64,000 bases of DNA from Apus apus (GCF_020740795.1 NC_067301.1:2790001-2854000); one strand, 5' to 3'; shown: positions 32,543 through 46,312, numbered from the stretch's first letter. Notes: generated from the letters alone by a model not told the origin. Numbers and translations are program-made.

Positions 32543-32954
32543 GCCACGGGGCAGCAGCCTGGGAGGTTTCACCTTGTGCTGCTGGTGGGAGAGCAGCCCT
32601 AATCTAGACCATCTCTTTCATGCAAAGATGCTTTAGGAGTGACTCATGTGCTGGTGGTGCCCTTTTTCCACAGCTAACTGGAGGGTCAGAACGGGGCAGG
32701 TCTCTCAGAAAACAATGTTTTGAATCATGCTTCCCCCACCACCTTCCCCCTCCCCTGCACACACAGAGTGATTCCCAAAGTACCTGGGGAGCTGAGGCAA
32801 GGTCAGTTCCCAGGCAGGTTTGTCCCCCAGCTTGGCACTGCTGGTTCCCAACAGTAGCAGTGGTTTTACAGAGGCTGCTTTTACAGCCACCAGCACAGAG
32901 GGAGAAACCCTGGTGCAGGCAGCTGGGAAGGGCAGCAGGTGGGATTTTCTTGAG

Positions 32955-33190
32955 GTGCAGCAGGATCTGGTGGGGGGTCAGAAGGCAATGATCTCCCTCC
33001 TGGAACAGCCTGCCCAGGGACGTGGTTGAGTTACCATCCCCGGGTGTGTTTGGATGTTGGTGGAGATGGTTTAGGGGAGAACTTGGTAGAGTAGGGATGA
33101 TGGCTGGACTTGGTGATCCCAAGGGTTCTGGGGATCCTGAATGGTTCTGGAAGGGTTCTGGAACCCTGGATGGTTCTATGATTCTATGGA
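32955..33190 (+). mobile_element. CR1 LINE 3' end
   Basis: CR1 sense orientation: CTCCTGGAACAGCCTGCCCA, then GAGATGGTTTAGGGGAGAAC, GACTTGGTGATCCCAAGGGT and the terminal GGTTCTATGATTCTATGG. The middle part is the complement of the copy at 37545-37690, so both belong to the same CR1 subfamily. Confidence 0.85.
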
Positions 33191-36100
33191 TCTGCAAGAA
33201 AGCCACTGTGAGAGGCAGGACAACTCACCCACTCTTCTAGATTCCCATTTTCTCACATTTAGGATGGAAACCCCCCCCAATATTTACAGGCTGGGGGCTT
33301 GTAACGGGTAATTCTAAGTATCTTGGGTACGTTTATTTAAACAAGGCCTTCTTGGGCACCCCAAGTTGTGTGGTCCCCAGCCAGTATCAAGCTGCAGGCA
33401 CCATGTGGAGGTTTAATGCCAGAGGGAAAGTCCTAGGAAGCCCTGCAGCTCTTATCAGCTTTCCCAGAGCAGCTTATCAGCCTGGCCCTGGCCCTCGCTG
33501 CACAGCAGGCACGCAGGCCACGGGCTCAGGGGAATTAATGATTAAGCCCAAATTCTGCAACAAAGCTGAGTGAGGAGGAGGAGGCAAAATCCTCCAGGTC
33601 CAAAGACGAAGCCCACGGGTGTTCCCTGGCTGCTGTCCCAGGTTTGCACTGAGCTTCAGCCCGGGGAGGGTCCAGCACTTGTGCCCGTCTCACGTCACAC
33701 AAACCCTGCGTCTGCAAGATGAACCTCTCCCCTTTCCCACTGGTGCTTCTTGCAGCACAAAGGGAAGCCCAGAGCAGCTGAGATGATCAGCTCTAAATCC
33801 CACTTCACACCTACCTACCTGCATCACCAGGGGAATTCTCTGCCCAGTGATTCCACCAAGCCAAGGTGGGCAGTTTGCACGGCTGCTGAGCACCTGCTTG
33901 AAATCAGCAGCGAGGCAGGAGCAAGAGTTGTCAGAGGAGAGGCTCCGTCCATCATGGGAAAAGGAATTTGGCCTGAAGTCCAGGGAGGTCTGTGCAAAAC
34001 TTCCAAGGGTTTCATCCAGCTTTGTGTCAGTATTTTGAGGACACTGGGACTGTCTCCTAGGAAAAAATGCTCTCCACCGTGACCAAACCGCTCCAGCAGC
34101 CTGACGCAGGGTCTCACGTCATTTGTTGCATTTTTCAAAGGCCGTGGGGTGTTGGGGGCCCAAATCCCACTGAATTCCAGTTTGATTGGAGCAACTTTGC
34201 TGCCTGGGCTCCTCCAGCAACCCCAGCTGTACCTGCCCCAGCCCTGCCTGCAGAGCTGGAATAACTGCCCTGCCCTTACGAATTTCCCTCACACCCTCAT
34301 CTGCCTTTGCCCCCCTAGAGGAGCTTCTTTTACTTATGGTGGGGTCTTCTCCAGGTGTTTTGCTCCCTGTACCACTCTGGGAGACTCTCTAAGCTTTCTA
34401 AGTACAAGCCACTGCTTGGCAGGGCTTCTCTTGACAGGGAACAGATCTCTCCTCCCCGTGCCAGGACTGTGTCCTCTTCCCAACACAAGGTTGGTTCCTC
34501 AAGCCTGGACCTGCCTCTCAGATGCCTCCAGGACTCTCAAGTGATGCCAGGGAGCCAGGAAGTCAAGAAGCTCCACCTCAGCCTACCCTGGGTGAGGTGA
34601 GAGGGATGCCCACGTGCTCTCAGAGCTGAATTGCTGATGAAAACTAATATTCCAGTCATCTAAGGGCAAGTAATTTCAGTGCTTTGTGTTGGGTTTGTTT
34701 TTTTTTTTATGGCAGTCGGGTTGTTCTGGGATCTGTGTCGTTCTAGTTCTTTTCTTTCTGCACCTCGTGGGCTCTTCACACCCTGACAGGGCCCCATCTG
34801 TTGCTGGGAGCTCCTGGCAAAGCGGGCTGCAGTTCCAAAAAAGCAGTTGCTTCTCAGTGTCAGATGGGGCCAAATTTTCAAGCGTGTTGTCAATCATGTT
34901 TTGCACAAACCAGAGGGACCATCCCACGGGGCCCTGCTGCCAGATACCTCTTATTTTTTCCCCTCTGGAGAAGCAGCCCAGCAAACTTAACCATTTCCTT
35001 GGCACAATCATCTGCAAACTGTTTACACAGGCCCCCCCCTCTAGCTTCAGATGAGGAAAGGGTCCCTTGCAGGGCTCCACAGCTTGGCTCCTCTTTGGAG
35101 AGACTCAATCAGCATCCACCAGTGCAACTCCTTTAAGGTAAATGGGCACTGTGGGCTTGGCTGGAGAGACCCTCCCAGCACTAAAAGGTCCTTGTGACTT
35201 GGGCAACATCAACCTGGAGTGGCTGTGGGTGTCACTCCAGCCATGGCTCTGGATTTTTCAGCCACAGGCAGCCTGACAATTCAGTTTTTAAAACCCACTC
35301 AGTGTTCTGGTGGCTTTTCACAGCCAGCTCCAGCCTGTGTGTCCCCCAGTCACCTGCCCCACAGACTGGTCCTTCCTGGGAAGGTCCAGTCTGCCATGAG
35401 TGACCACACAGCTCAGAGACAGAGGAGCTTGTCTTGGCTTTATTATGAAGAGGCCCCTCAAGGCTGGTTTGATGCCAAGACAGGTCTGAGCTGCAGCTCT
35501 GGCCTGGAACGGCCTCCCCAGGCTCTGAGCAGCACTGGGGGAATGATGAACTCAGCTTTTCACCTGCCCAGAGGTGGGGCTGAGGGGCTGCCTGAGCAGG
35601 GCTCCTGCTCCAAGGGCAGTGGGAACAGGAGAGGGGGAATCACAGCTGGCATCACAGCTGGAATCACAGCTGGAATCCATCTCAGCTGGACCTGCAGCAA
35701 GAGCAGCAGCTGCATTTAGTGCATCAGAGGGAGCCAGTGGAGGAAAGCAGAACAGGATATTGTGGGTTTTTTTTCATTATATTTAATAGATTATATTTAC
35801 AATATTATCTAATATCTATGGTATTGATATGTTTTTTTAGAAGTTGTATCATGAATACTGGTTTATCTGATCCATAATGTCATTTATGCTGTTATTGATG
35901 TTCTGTGAGATAAGCTGGGGATACTCTTGGCAATCCAGGGCATGGGGGGGCAGGGCAGGCTCAGAGATGTCTCTGGCCCCCCTGAATGTCTCCCCTGCAT
36001 GATGTCCATGTCCCCCCTTTGCATGGGGACCTTTCCTCCAGGGGCTCCAAAGCCTTACCCTTCTCAATGGCAGGTAGGGGATAAATCCCATGAAAAAAAA

Positions 36101-37540
36101 AAAGAGTTAAAAACAGGGGCTGGGTCTAATTTCCCTTGTTAATAAACCACAGCTCAGGCTCTTCCTATTGCTGGTTTTTAAAGTGTATTTATAATGAATC
36201 CCTTTGCTCCCCAAAAGTTCTATGATGCCCTGATTTTAGGTGCAAGGGAGGGCAAAGCCCTGAGCAGCCTGCAAGAGCTGCAGGTTATTTAAATCATCCC
36301 TGTTTGTTTCCAGTTTTCCAGGGGCATTCCAGGCTCTTCTGTCTTGTGTGTGGAGAGGTTGGGCTCAGCACTGCCCCATGGCCTGGGCAGCCACACAGAG
36401 CTATGCAGATAAATTAGCAATGCAAAGGAGGCTGTTTGCTTAGCCTCTCCCTGCCTTTGGCTCCCAGCTGGAGGGACTGGGTTAATGTCAATATGAAGGG
36501 ATTTGAGCTTGGACACCCGAATTCAAGTGGAATCTGAATCAAACAGCAGGTCCTCATGGTTCTTCCAGCCCCCCCCCCCCTTAGGAGACGTGGCTGTGAC
36601 ACAAACAGGTTGAGGGACAGGGAATTAGGCACCTAAAAAAAAGGCTGGTGCCTTGAAGAGGGGTGGAGGGTTTGATAGAAGTTCATGTTATTCATTGAGC
36701 ATCATTCTTTAATGCTTAAATCCACTTTTGTTGGGAGAAACGGATCCATTCCTGTGTGTTCTTTTTCTGCCTTGAACTTTGGTCTCACAGGATCGGGTTG
36801 GGCTGGAGCTGCTGTGCCAGGAGGTTGAATTTGCTGCCTTGGGAGTTGGCTCCACCTTGCCCTGCCTAAAATAAACTGACAAAGGCATATGGGAAGTGCT
36901 GCTCCCAGGGTTTTGGTTTTTTTTTTAAACCTGGGAGTTGTTACATTTCTCTTCCCTGCCACCTGAGCCTCCTGGGCTACGTTTAGGGCTGATCTTCTGA
37001 AGATGCAAAGGACATCCACACCATTCTGGGACCAGTCCTTTCTATTGATCTTCCTCAATGGTGACATGAAGTGTTTCTTTAACACACTGGAGTTGTTGTT
37101 GCTTCATGATGACTCATAAAATATTCAGAAAGGTTCAAGCTGGGTCCTCCCCCCCCCCCCCATATTTTAATTTTCACCAATACTGGGAACACTAAATACT
37201 TTTTTCTTTGCTCATTTCTCTGTTAGAAATCCCTGGTTTCTTTGCAGTTGTTTTGAATTGTAGGAGAGGAAAGGAGGTTGTTTTTTTGTGCTGGGATGTT
37301 AAACTTTAATGTTGGGAAGTTCAAGCCAACTAAGAAGTCTGGATTCTTGGAGCCTACAACAAAGTCTCGTGGTTGTTTTCTTCTGCAACTGCCTGGGCAA
37401 GTTATTTTGCTAAGTGTGCCTGAGTTCTGATTTCAACATGTAGGTAATGGAGAGAGCACAGTGACTGCAAGGCTGGGAGCTGCAGGATTTGGGGGAGAAG
37501 GGGCTGTAGGTGTTGTGAGAGGAAGGGCAGAGCCTGGAGA
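33191..37540. other. Intergenic DNA
   Basis: No gene recognised. It has a short repeat of ATCACAGCTGG units at 35638-35680, an AT-rich patch at 35765-35840 and C-runs at 36570-36582 and 37149-37160. Open frames here lack domains. Confidence 0.45.
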
Positions 37541-37544
37541 CATT

Positions 37545-37690
37545 ATAGAATGATAGAATCACAGAACCATTCAGGTTGGAAAAGCTCCTTGGGATCACCC
37601 AGTCCAACCATCACCCCTCCTCTACCAAGTTCTCCCCTAACAAAGTTCTCCCCAGGTTCTCCCTGCATGCTCTAGAGCACCACGACAGCA
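37545..37690 (-). mobile_element. CR1 LINE fragment
   Basis: Begins TATAGAATGATAGAATCACA and GGTTGGAAAAGCTCCTTGGG on the + strand, followed by ACCAAGTTCTCCCCTAACAA, the reverse complement of CR1. Confidence 0.85.
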
Positions 37691-38459
37691 AAGCCAGCCC
37701 TGAAACCCCTCCCTGTGCTCCTGAGCAGGGCAGGAAGCATCAATACTACTTCTCAGAGGTATTTGTGAGGCTGGGGTTGGTAAAAAGCTGCTCTCCCTGC
37801 CCTGAGGATGCCAAGGGGTGAGGGGTCCTGCTGCTGCTGCAGGGACCTGCACGGGGACCCCTCTGGGGTGTAAAGCAGAAGGCAGCAGAGTCCTCAGAAC
37901 TCTCTTTGTGGTCACAGCACCAGCTGTGGCTGCTAAAAGCTCATTTAGCTTCAGGAGAACCTGTGATCACCTTAGAATGTTCAGCATCTTGAAGGAAATG
38001 CTTTGGGCTTTTGCTGCCACAAGTTAAGGTAAGAAAAAAAGTCCTTTCCACAGCTTTAAACTCAATATTTATCCCTCCTTTTCAAGCTTTTCAGCACCAA
38101 AACACTCTCTAAGCTTAACAGCAGGCAAGCAGATCAAAATGAAACTTTGCCCAGTTTCCTGTGGTCCCAACAGAATAATTTACCTACAAAGTTTTGACAC
38201 AGAAAATACCAAACTGGAAACAGGGATTAGGAGGTTGTGCCTGTACCTTGAAACCAGAGAGAGCTCTGGGGGGAGGGTGTTCCTGAAGCCTTTTGGGTTG
38301 TTGCTGCAGATATTCCAAGCAGCCTGAAGGTTCCTTCTTGCTTTGCTCTTATTCTAAGTCCTCCAGCCCCAGCAGGAGCTGCAGTTTCACTGCAGTTTCC
38401 CCCTGTCTGAGCCCAGGCAACACACCCTGCTCAGACCCCAGGTCAGGAGGCCAAGTCAC

Positions 38460-38490
38460 ATTGAATATAAATATATATAAATATATATGC
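38460..38490. repeat. AT-rich simple repeat
   Basis: Run of ATATAAATATATATAAATAT-type sequence. Confidence 0.7.
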
Positions 38491-40650
38491 TGAGGAGTTA
38501 TAAGGGAGAGTTTAATGCTTGTTTTCCTGGGAGGTTCAGCAGCTCCTGCCTTGTGCAAGGACCAGGTTTTTTTTCTGGATAAAGTGGGTGGGTTTTTTTT
38601 TTAGGTGGGAGCATCTTGAGGAACAGACACAATGGCAGGTCCTTCGTTTAGAAATCAGAGTTATTTCAAACTGTGACTTGCTGAGATGTTACTGAGGAGG
38701 TTTCAGCCTCTTGTGGCTGGGTGAGAAGCCTGAATTGAAGCACTGGGGAATCCTGCTGCCTTGGTTTAAACACCCAGGAAAAATCTATATGGCTTCCAAA
38801 TAAAGTCAGCTCAGACCTGGGATGAGATTTAACTCTTTTATTAAATACAGAAATAAAATGCCTTAAATTAATGACTCTAAGACAGTGAAACAGCACATTA
38901 AATAGCAAGGAAGAGCTAAAAAATACAAGAGCAGCCAGTGTTTGTCCACACGTGTGGTTGGAGTCATAAAGCCAGTGACTGTGCAATATTCATCAGAGTA
39001 ATTTCAGTGAACTACAGGTCACAGAATATGTGGGACTGAAATCCTGGCTTCAGATCTTTGCCTTCTCTGGGGATGTTTTATGAATACCTCCCCTTTACAT
39101 TAACTGGACCTGGGGGGTTTATTACCAATTTACCCCAGAAGACGTAAAAAAAGACACTTGGTTCTTGTTTTCACTTCAAGGGAATTAGTAAAGGGAAGTG
39201 TTGCTGAAAGGCCAAATTTGTCTCATTTCAGGAAATACCAGAACTCCAAAAAAAACCTAAAACAAACCCCTTGAATGTCATATTGAGCATTTCATGAGGA
39301 GAGAAATAGAAAGTTGCTTCTGTGAGATCCAAAGGGTCAGTGTTGGGCAAAAGGGCATGAAGAGGAGGAGCAGGACTCCAGCAGCTGAGGAGCAGGGATG
39401 GCACAGGTGAAAGTGTAAAACAGAGTTAAATGTAGTAGATTAACATCTTGGTGAGACACTGAGCAACACCAGGAGAAGCAGCAAGACCCCATGAAACAAC
39501 TGCAGTAGGAAGAGGAGCCATTTGTGCCCTGCAGGGTGAGACTTGCCAGCCTGAGTCACCCACCGGGCCCCAGATCAGCTCCAGCAGCTCAGCAGTCTGG
39601 GCCAAAGCCCTTTCCCAACCAGGGAAATTCCTGACCATTTAGTGGGATTGGATCTAGGGATCTTCATCCTCCTGCCCCGGGGGGCACTGGGTGCTGAGGT
39701 CAGGGCTCAGCTGTGGTGCTGCTCCCCGGCCCTGCTGCACAACCACCTTGGGGCTGGAGGGAGAAACCCAACCCCTGCCAACCCAACCCGTGGGCTTTGC
39801 TGCTCCCCAGGGCTGGGAGGACAAGGGCTGGAGGCCAGGTGTGGGGAAATCAGCACTGCCCACCTTTCTGATCACAGAATTCCACCAACTCCACCTCAAA
39901 TCTGACGCCCCAAGGGCTTTACTCCAAGGCAGGAACAGGGCACGTGGATCCCCTGCTGAATTTTGCTCCGTTAACAGGTAATTTCCAAACAAGCAGCTGC
40001 TTCATCTGACAGCAACCCCGGATGCCTAAATGGCCCAGGTTTACTCAGAGAAACTCTCTTAATCTTAAAACCCCAACAAAGCAGCAAAAAAAAGCCTTAG
40101 CGTGTGGTGCATTGAGGGTGGGAGGGAAGGTTTTCAGAGTCAGCCACCAGCAGCTTCCTGTGCTGGGTGTTTTCAGCTGACCTTCCTCTGCAGCCTTCCC
40201 ACCCCTGGCAGCAAGGACGGGCTTGATTTCATCGGGTGGTGCCTTTGATCAGATCAGATCAGGCTGTTCTGGCTGCAGCTGCGAAATAACGGCAGGGAAG
40301 TCTGTCCCAAAGTTCCTCTCTTAGGGAAGCAAGTTCAGCAAACACCTCCTGACCTACCTATGTAGGATGAGGGTGAAATGATGGAGCTTAAAGGTGATCT
40401 TGAAGGTCCCTTCCAGCTCTTGCCATTCCACGAGCCTGGACATGCAAGTTTACACTCCTCACCTTTCCTCATCTCTCCCACAGACCTTACAGGACGTGTC
40501 TGGGTGTTCAGAGCAGCCCCAGAAGCACTGGAACAAGCTCTCCCCACCAGCCCAGCCTGCAGGGAGGAGGCTCAGCCATCAGACTCCATGGATTCTTCTG
40601 GAAAAGGCAAGAGTTGTGTCCTTATCTCTGTCCAAGCGATGATTCTTGCT
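38491..40650. other. Intergenic DNA downstream of the miR-200 cluster
   Basis: No gene seen. Between 40390 and 40432 there is a weak CR1-like piece (GGTGATCTTGAAGGTCCCTTCC) in + orientation. Confidence 0.4.
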
Positions 40651-40654
40651 GCTG

Positions 40655-40727
40655 TGATTGACGGCATTACCAGACAGTATTAGACACCAATAGCCAGATC
40701 TAACTTTGCCTGGTAAGACACCAATCA
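40655..40727 (-). ncRNA. MIR429: miR-429 precursor hairpin
   Basis: On the - strand the arms pair over about 30 bp: TGATTGGTGTCTTACCAGGC at the 5' end against CTGTCTGGTAATGCCGTCAA at the 3' end, with a small apical loop. The mature 3p product lies at 40661-40682 and reads TAATACTGTCTGGTAATG..., identical to known miR-429 as I recall it, with seed AAUACU shared with miR-200b/c. It targets ZEB1 and ZEB2 mRNAs and maintains the epithelial state (established for the family). It is the last hairpin of the cluster in transcription order. Confidence 0.95.
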
Positions 40728-43261
40728 GCAGGCTGAGGGAAACAACCACCAGGAAAGGACTTTCTCCAGGTTCCAGGATTAAAAAAAGCCAGGGCAGGGA
40801 AAGGCTGAGGGCCTTAGACAAAGCAATAACCAGTCAATATTTAACTTGAACCACTTGCTGGCCATGAAAACAACCGTTTCCAGTTGGCTGCTGTGGGAGT
40901 TTAAAAACAAAAGCAACTGAACTTACCACCAGCTCTGGCCACTGCAGCCATCCTGCTGTGGGACTGCTCTCCATGCCCGTGGCTGCTCAGCCCCAGCAGC
41001 AGAGCAGGACCCTGGGATGTGGTTCAGCTGCTCTCAAAAGGCTCCGTCCTCAAGAGTAAAAGTCTTTCTGAGCTCAGCCTGTTGCAGCCCAGGCCCCAGA
41101 CACCTTGAACCAACCCCCTAGGAACCAGCACTGCCCGTGGAATTGCTCTCCTGGTAAACTTGACTTGAGGTGAAGGTGAAGACCAGCAGGAGAAGGGGAG
41201 GGAGGGAAAGATTCTGAGGCCAATGGGGATTTCCCTGGGTGGCTCCTGTGACTCAGTGGCTCTGAGACACTCCTGAGCTCCCCTCATCCTGGGGGAGGGC
41301 AGGGGGGGATTTCCCTGGGCTCCAGCTCAGGGTTGGGAAGGTGACATTCCTGCCATGGAAGCCCCATTAGAGTGATCTGCCTTTTTTCTTTATTTACTCA
41401 ACCCCAGCAGGGGCAGGACCCTCACTCAGAGGGGGAGGGGAGGCAGGGGTGCCCTCCAATTCATCTTCTTTAAATGCTTGTTAAAAGCCAATTTGCAGAG
41501 TCACTCAGATTTCACCCCATTTCCTCCATCCCCTGTGACCCAGTTACTGATTAACACAGAGGCCAATCCCCACCCAACTCCCTTCCCTCTCCTGTTTTTC
41601 TGAGAATTACAACCTGCAAGGGCAAACACTCAACTGAGCTCGTTCCAGTGAGTCACTGGGAGCTGGAGCAGGCCCAGTCAGCTCCTTCCCAGCTCTTCAG
41701 CTGTGGTGGAAACAAGTTTAAATTCTATACACCAGTTGGTTCATTTTTTCCCCTCCTGTTCCTGTCTTCCCTAGCAGTTTTGGTGGGATCATACACCCAG
41801 TTTACTGCCAAGTATTGACAAAAGCATTTGGAGCTTTCCAGTGACAAAGGGAGGATGCAGGATTTGGTGGTGGGTGGTCCAGGGAGGGAGGGGATTAACA
41901 CTGAGCTGAGGAAAACGTCTTGGTGCTGTGATTCAAACACAAATCACTCCCTGGAAAGCATTTAAAGAGTGTGTGGTCGGAGGGCAGGTGCAACTTTGCC
42001 TTATACTTCTCCCAGAAAGGAGCTGAGAACCAACAGGCACAGCCCTGCAGCCCCAGTGCAAGGACTGTCCCCATCCCACCTCCAGCAACAGCCCCAAGGT
42101 GGTATTTTCTTGCAGGAGGAATGTTCCTTGGCTCAGGAAGAAGCTCAGCTTGCACAGGGAGCTGGGAGTGAGCTCTGACAGGAGCTCTTACCCTCTGCAG
42201 CCAGACCAGGTTGTCTGCAAAAATCCCTGGCTTGGGTTAATCCTTCAAGGACTAGGAAGGAGCTGCAGGGGAAGCAAACCTGACCATGTAGGGGCAGTTC
42301 AGGCCCTAAATGTGCCCTCCACTAGAGGAGGGCAAGACTGGCACCTGATTTAGTCCCCAGATGTGGCCTGGAAATGCTGCTTTGTTTTGGATGCATGATT
42401 CTGCTTGCAGAACCAGATCTGCAGAACCAGAGCTGCAACTTGTGCTTCTTCACTCAAGTGGACAGGGCTGGACTGGCTGGCTCAAATAGGACATGACAGG
42501 TCACTAAGATACTCTCACAGTAAGACCAGGTCTCCTCAAGCCCTTGGCTCCTCTGTCACCCCAGGTGTGTAAATCTGCCCTGTCACTGGAGAGAAGCTCT
42601 TTCCTTAAGGAGCCCCAGCTCAGAACCTCATCCATCCTCACCCTTAGGAGCTGCTGCTCAGCTCCTGGGAGGCAGCAGCTCCCCAGGTCCCTCTGCTTGG
42701 TTCCATAGAGCAGGGCAAGTTGTTCCTTGCCTGGGTTAAATGCCTTTGTTTCTTAATTAGGTGCTTAACCCCCCCTGCTCACCAGCCCTGCAGGCTGGAA
42801 GTTCACAGGCTGTTCAACCATGGAGGTGGGATTGAGCTGTAATTGGGGAGAATGACCTTTCCAACCAACATCCTGCCCTGGCCACCTCTCACAGCCAAGC
42901 AGGACAGCAGATCCCTCAGCCTCCTGCCCACAGGCTGTGCCATTTCCACCCTCCACAGCTCCCACCACAGCTTGGAGAGGGGAGAGCAGAGCTGTGCCCC
43001 TCAGGAGCGATGCAGCTTGTGTGTCAGAGCTGACGTGTCCTGTCTCACCTCCTTCACAGCAGCATCAAGGCTCAGGAGCACCTAACAGAGCTCTTTGTTG
43101 GAAGCATTTCTTGTCATAGCCATTGACTATATCTAAAAATACTCATTGCCATGGCAGCCATTGTCCTTACCCTCTTGTCCAAATGCTCCACTTTGGCCTA
43201 AATTGTGGTACCAAGTCTTTTCTGTGAGAGCTCCTCCTGGTGCATGTAGTTGTTTGGTTCA
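40728..43261. other. Spacer between miR-429 and miR-200a
   Basis: About 2.5 kb, probably inside the primary microRNA transcript. No other hairpin or gene was recognised. The corresponding human spacer is about 1 kb. Confidence 0.5.
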
Positions 43262-43340
43262 CCCTTTAAACATCGTTACCAGACAGTGTTAGAGTAGATC
43301 CAAAAAATCCAGCACTGTCTAGTAAGATGCCCACAGAGGA
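43262..43340 (-). ncRNA. MIR200A: miR-200a precursor hairpin
   Basis: On the - strand the 5p arm (43329-43308) reads CATCTTACTAGACAGTGC... and the 3p arm (43291-43270) reads TAACACTGTCTGGTAACG.... They pair across a T-rich loop. The 3p sequence matches miR-200a, with seed AACACU shared with miR-141 and one base different from that of miR-200b/429. Second hairpin of the cluster. Confidence 0.96.
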
Positions 43341-45569
43341 CCAGAGTCTGTCCAGCAGTTGGAGAAATGAAGCAGCTATTAATGAGTCCACCTTCTTCAG
43401 GATATCAAGTGTCCCACAGAAACCACCAGGAATGGCTTGAGAAAGGCTGCCTTACATCCCTGGCTGTGGAAATAATTTGCCAACCACGTGCTGGGCAGAA
43501 GGAAGACATTTGGTAATAAAGGGCAGGGGGATTTCAGGAGACAAAGGCAGTAGGAAGAGTGGATTTAATAAAGATCTAAAAGAGAAGCATAAGGTTAATG
43601 GCAAGGTGATGTCAAAGCAAGAAGGTTTCTCCTGGTTTCTTTCTTGGTGTCCTCACTCCCCCTCCTCCCTTTTGATTCCCCCAAAATACTGGTTCCAATC
43701 TTTCCCATCAATTAAAAAGACAGACTGAGAGCTGGTGTTATGAAGGGAACAGCACCAAGAAGGGCACAAAAAAGTGACAGAGATGGCCTAGCATGTAACA
43801 CAGGTGCTTTTACAACAAATCCTTTATTGGTTTGGCTTTCAGGTAAGGGATGCAGACAAATTTGAGCCTGAAATGAAAGTGACAGGAGACTGAGTTGGGC
43901 AGTAGTGTGATTAAGCAGAGTGAAGACTAATGAGAAAGATGGCAAGGCATCTGTCTGCTTTGTTTTCTTTGCTCTCAGGAGAAGGGGAAGTTTGCTGGAG
44001 CAAAGAAAACAGAGAAGGTGAAAACCTCACACATGCTTCTGAACCTGGAGCAGGAGCTCTGGGCCACTGGGGCTGGCACTGAAAGGACTTGGCTTCTGCC
44101 TTCTACCCACAGCACAACCCAGCAAGGTTTGGTTCATCTTCCTTTCCTCACCCCTTATTTCAGCCTGTATCAATGAAATATAAAAACACCAGCCTCTCAC
44201 CACGGGAGAGCTCTGAGCTGAGCTGCCCTTGGCAGGAAACATCCCTCATGGCCACGAGACACAGTCTCTGTGGCTCCAGCCCAGCAGCTCAGATGAGCAG
44301 ATCCTTTCTACCCAGCTAAATACTGCACTGACTGCACTGAACCTCTCAGCTGCCACTTCCGAGCAGGGTGAAAAGGCAACAGTGCAAGGAATGAGGACCC
44401 CCAGCACTCCAGGCACCAGGGAGAGATCTGGGTGGGATGAGGGGGCTGGATGCTGCTCTGTTGGGTTTTGGTGGCTCAGCACCTGGCAGGGAGCCTGAAA
44501 CACCTGCCCTGTGTCAGGCAAAAACACCCCCCAGCAACACTGCCCTTTCTCACTGGTAGTCTTTATCAGTCGTTCTTTACAGGACCACAACTGGGAAGTA
44601 CACCTCCCTGTACTGGTTTACTTCTCAAGTCAAGAACAAAAAGCCTCCAGGAACCATTTCAGACCATGTTCTCACCTGCACCAAGTCCCTTTGGACCGAG
44701 CTAGTTCTTCCAAGATGACCTTAACTAGCAGAATTGAATTAGAGAAAGAAACCTCCTTGAATAAGAATCAAGCCCAGCATATTTTAAAATATATAAGAAT
44801 GTGATAAAGTCATGATTATTAAAAAAATAATTACTAATTTTATCATTTATTCAAGTCATGAAAGCCATCAAGGGGAATAGGAGTTAAGTCTTGTTCCTTC
44901 TCTCCCCCACCCCTGCAAGTGACAAATGGATGTCAAAATATATCTGTATAAGAATAAAATGTATAAATCCATACATGAAGGTTCAAAGTTGTAATAGAAG
45001 TGGCTTTGCTCTTTGAACATTCTACTGGAGAAGTCCAGAGGGAATGGCTGTGGAAAGGAAAGGGTAAGTGACAACAGCACAGCTGAGAAGGTGAACTCCA
45101 CTGCTGGTTCTGGCAGTTGGGCTCTTAAATTGCATTTAGATGAAAAGAAGATTTGGATCTCGAGAGGAGGTTATGAACAAGAAGGCTCAACATGTGACAT
45201 GTCACTGAAATGTTTACTCTCTACGAGCTACCAGTGGTTACAAGGAAATAAAAGGCACAGTCTGGAGCAGAGCACCTACGTTCTTCTTCCTGCTACCAAC
45301 TCCACCATCTGTGTTTGCCTGTTTCCTGGTGTGGCAGCATCCAACAGAATCCCCCTCCTGCAGGACTTCCCATTTGCAGGCTCCCTACACGACTGGATCA
45401 TTCTAGAATAAGGGCAAGGTTTTCTTAGGGCTGCTTTTACCTCCGCACCCAAAGCATTTCATTTGCCATTTACAAATGCCTGGGGAGGCTGGACAGTCAG
45501 GTGTGGGTTTCCCTGTTGGCCACTAAGCTCTGTTTCCAAATTGACTGTTGAACTTTTCCACGTTGTACA
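43341..45569. other. Spacer between miR-200a and miR-200b
   Basis: About 2.2 kb, probably part of the primary transcript. An AT-rich patch lies at 44750-44850. No gene seen. The human spacer is under 1 kb. Confidence 0.5.
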
Positions 45570-45655
45570 GGAAACACCATCATCATCATTACCAGGCAGT
45601 ATTAGAAAAACAGAAAACATCCAATGCTGCCCAGTAAGATGGTGATGGCATCTCA
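45570..45655 (-). ncRNA. MIR200B: miR-200b precursor hairpin
   Basis: On the - strand the 5p arm (45641-45620) reads CATCTTACTGGGCAGCAT... and the 3p arm (45604-45583) reads TAATACTGCCTGGTAATG.... The long stem also pairs GCCATCACC with GGTGTTTCC-side bases. The mature 3p matches miR-200b with seed AAUACU. First hairpin of the cluster and nearest its presumed promoter to the right. Confidence 0.96.
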
Positions 45656-46312
45656 GGGTCATGCTCTACAACCAACAGCTAGAAAGCCTGACTGCTTGGG
45701 CTGGGGGGGTGAGAAAACAAGCCAAGAGGGGGTGGAAAATATCACCTGTAGCTGCCCCTCCTGTGTGGTTCCAGCAGTTATCAAATGCTGTTTATTTGGG
45801 AGAGGGGGAGGCAACAATGTTGTGAGAAGTTAGCCCAGAAATATTGGTACAGTTAGTCCTGCCTCTTCCCACCCACCTCCCCACACACCTCGAATCATCA
45901 CTGATTTATAATGATGACACACAAGCTGAAAAATGTAACAAGAGGGTATTTGGGGCCATCAGAGCCCCCCTCATGCCCTGCCTGCTGCTGCAAATTAAAA
46001 ACGTGGGGAAGTGCACATTCCAGGGAGCAAGAGGGATTTGCAGCCTCAGGTGTGTAACTCTTACCTTTCTTCCAGTACCTCCAACCACTTCAGCCTTATC
46101 TATGTTTTTATGAGGCAATTCATGTTTGCTGGTTCCTTCAGTCATCTTCTGATCAGATTTATATTTGGGGAGTCCAAAGATCTAGCAGAGCATAGTTACT
46201 CCCCAGAAACTGCCAATATTTAAGTGCTAGGAAAAGTTTGGAGCCTCTTAGTCTCCAGGACATCTCTTTATGCCCACAAGATTTTTTTCCTTGTGTGTCT
46301 TTTTATGATCCT

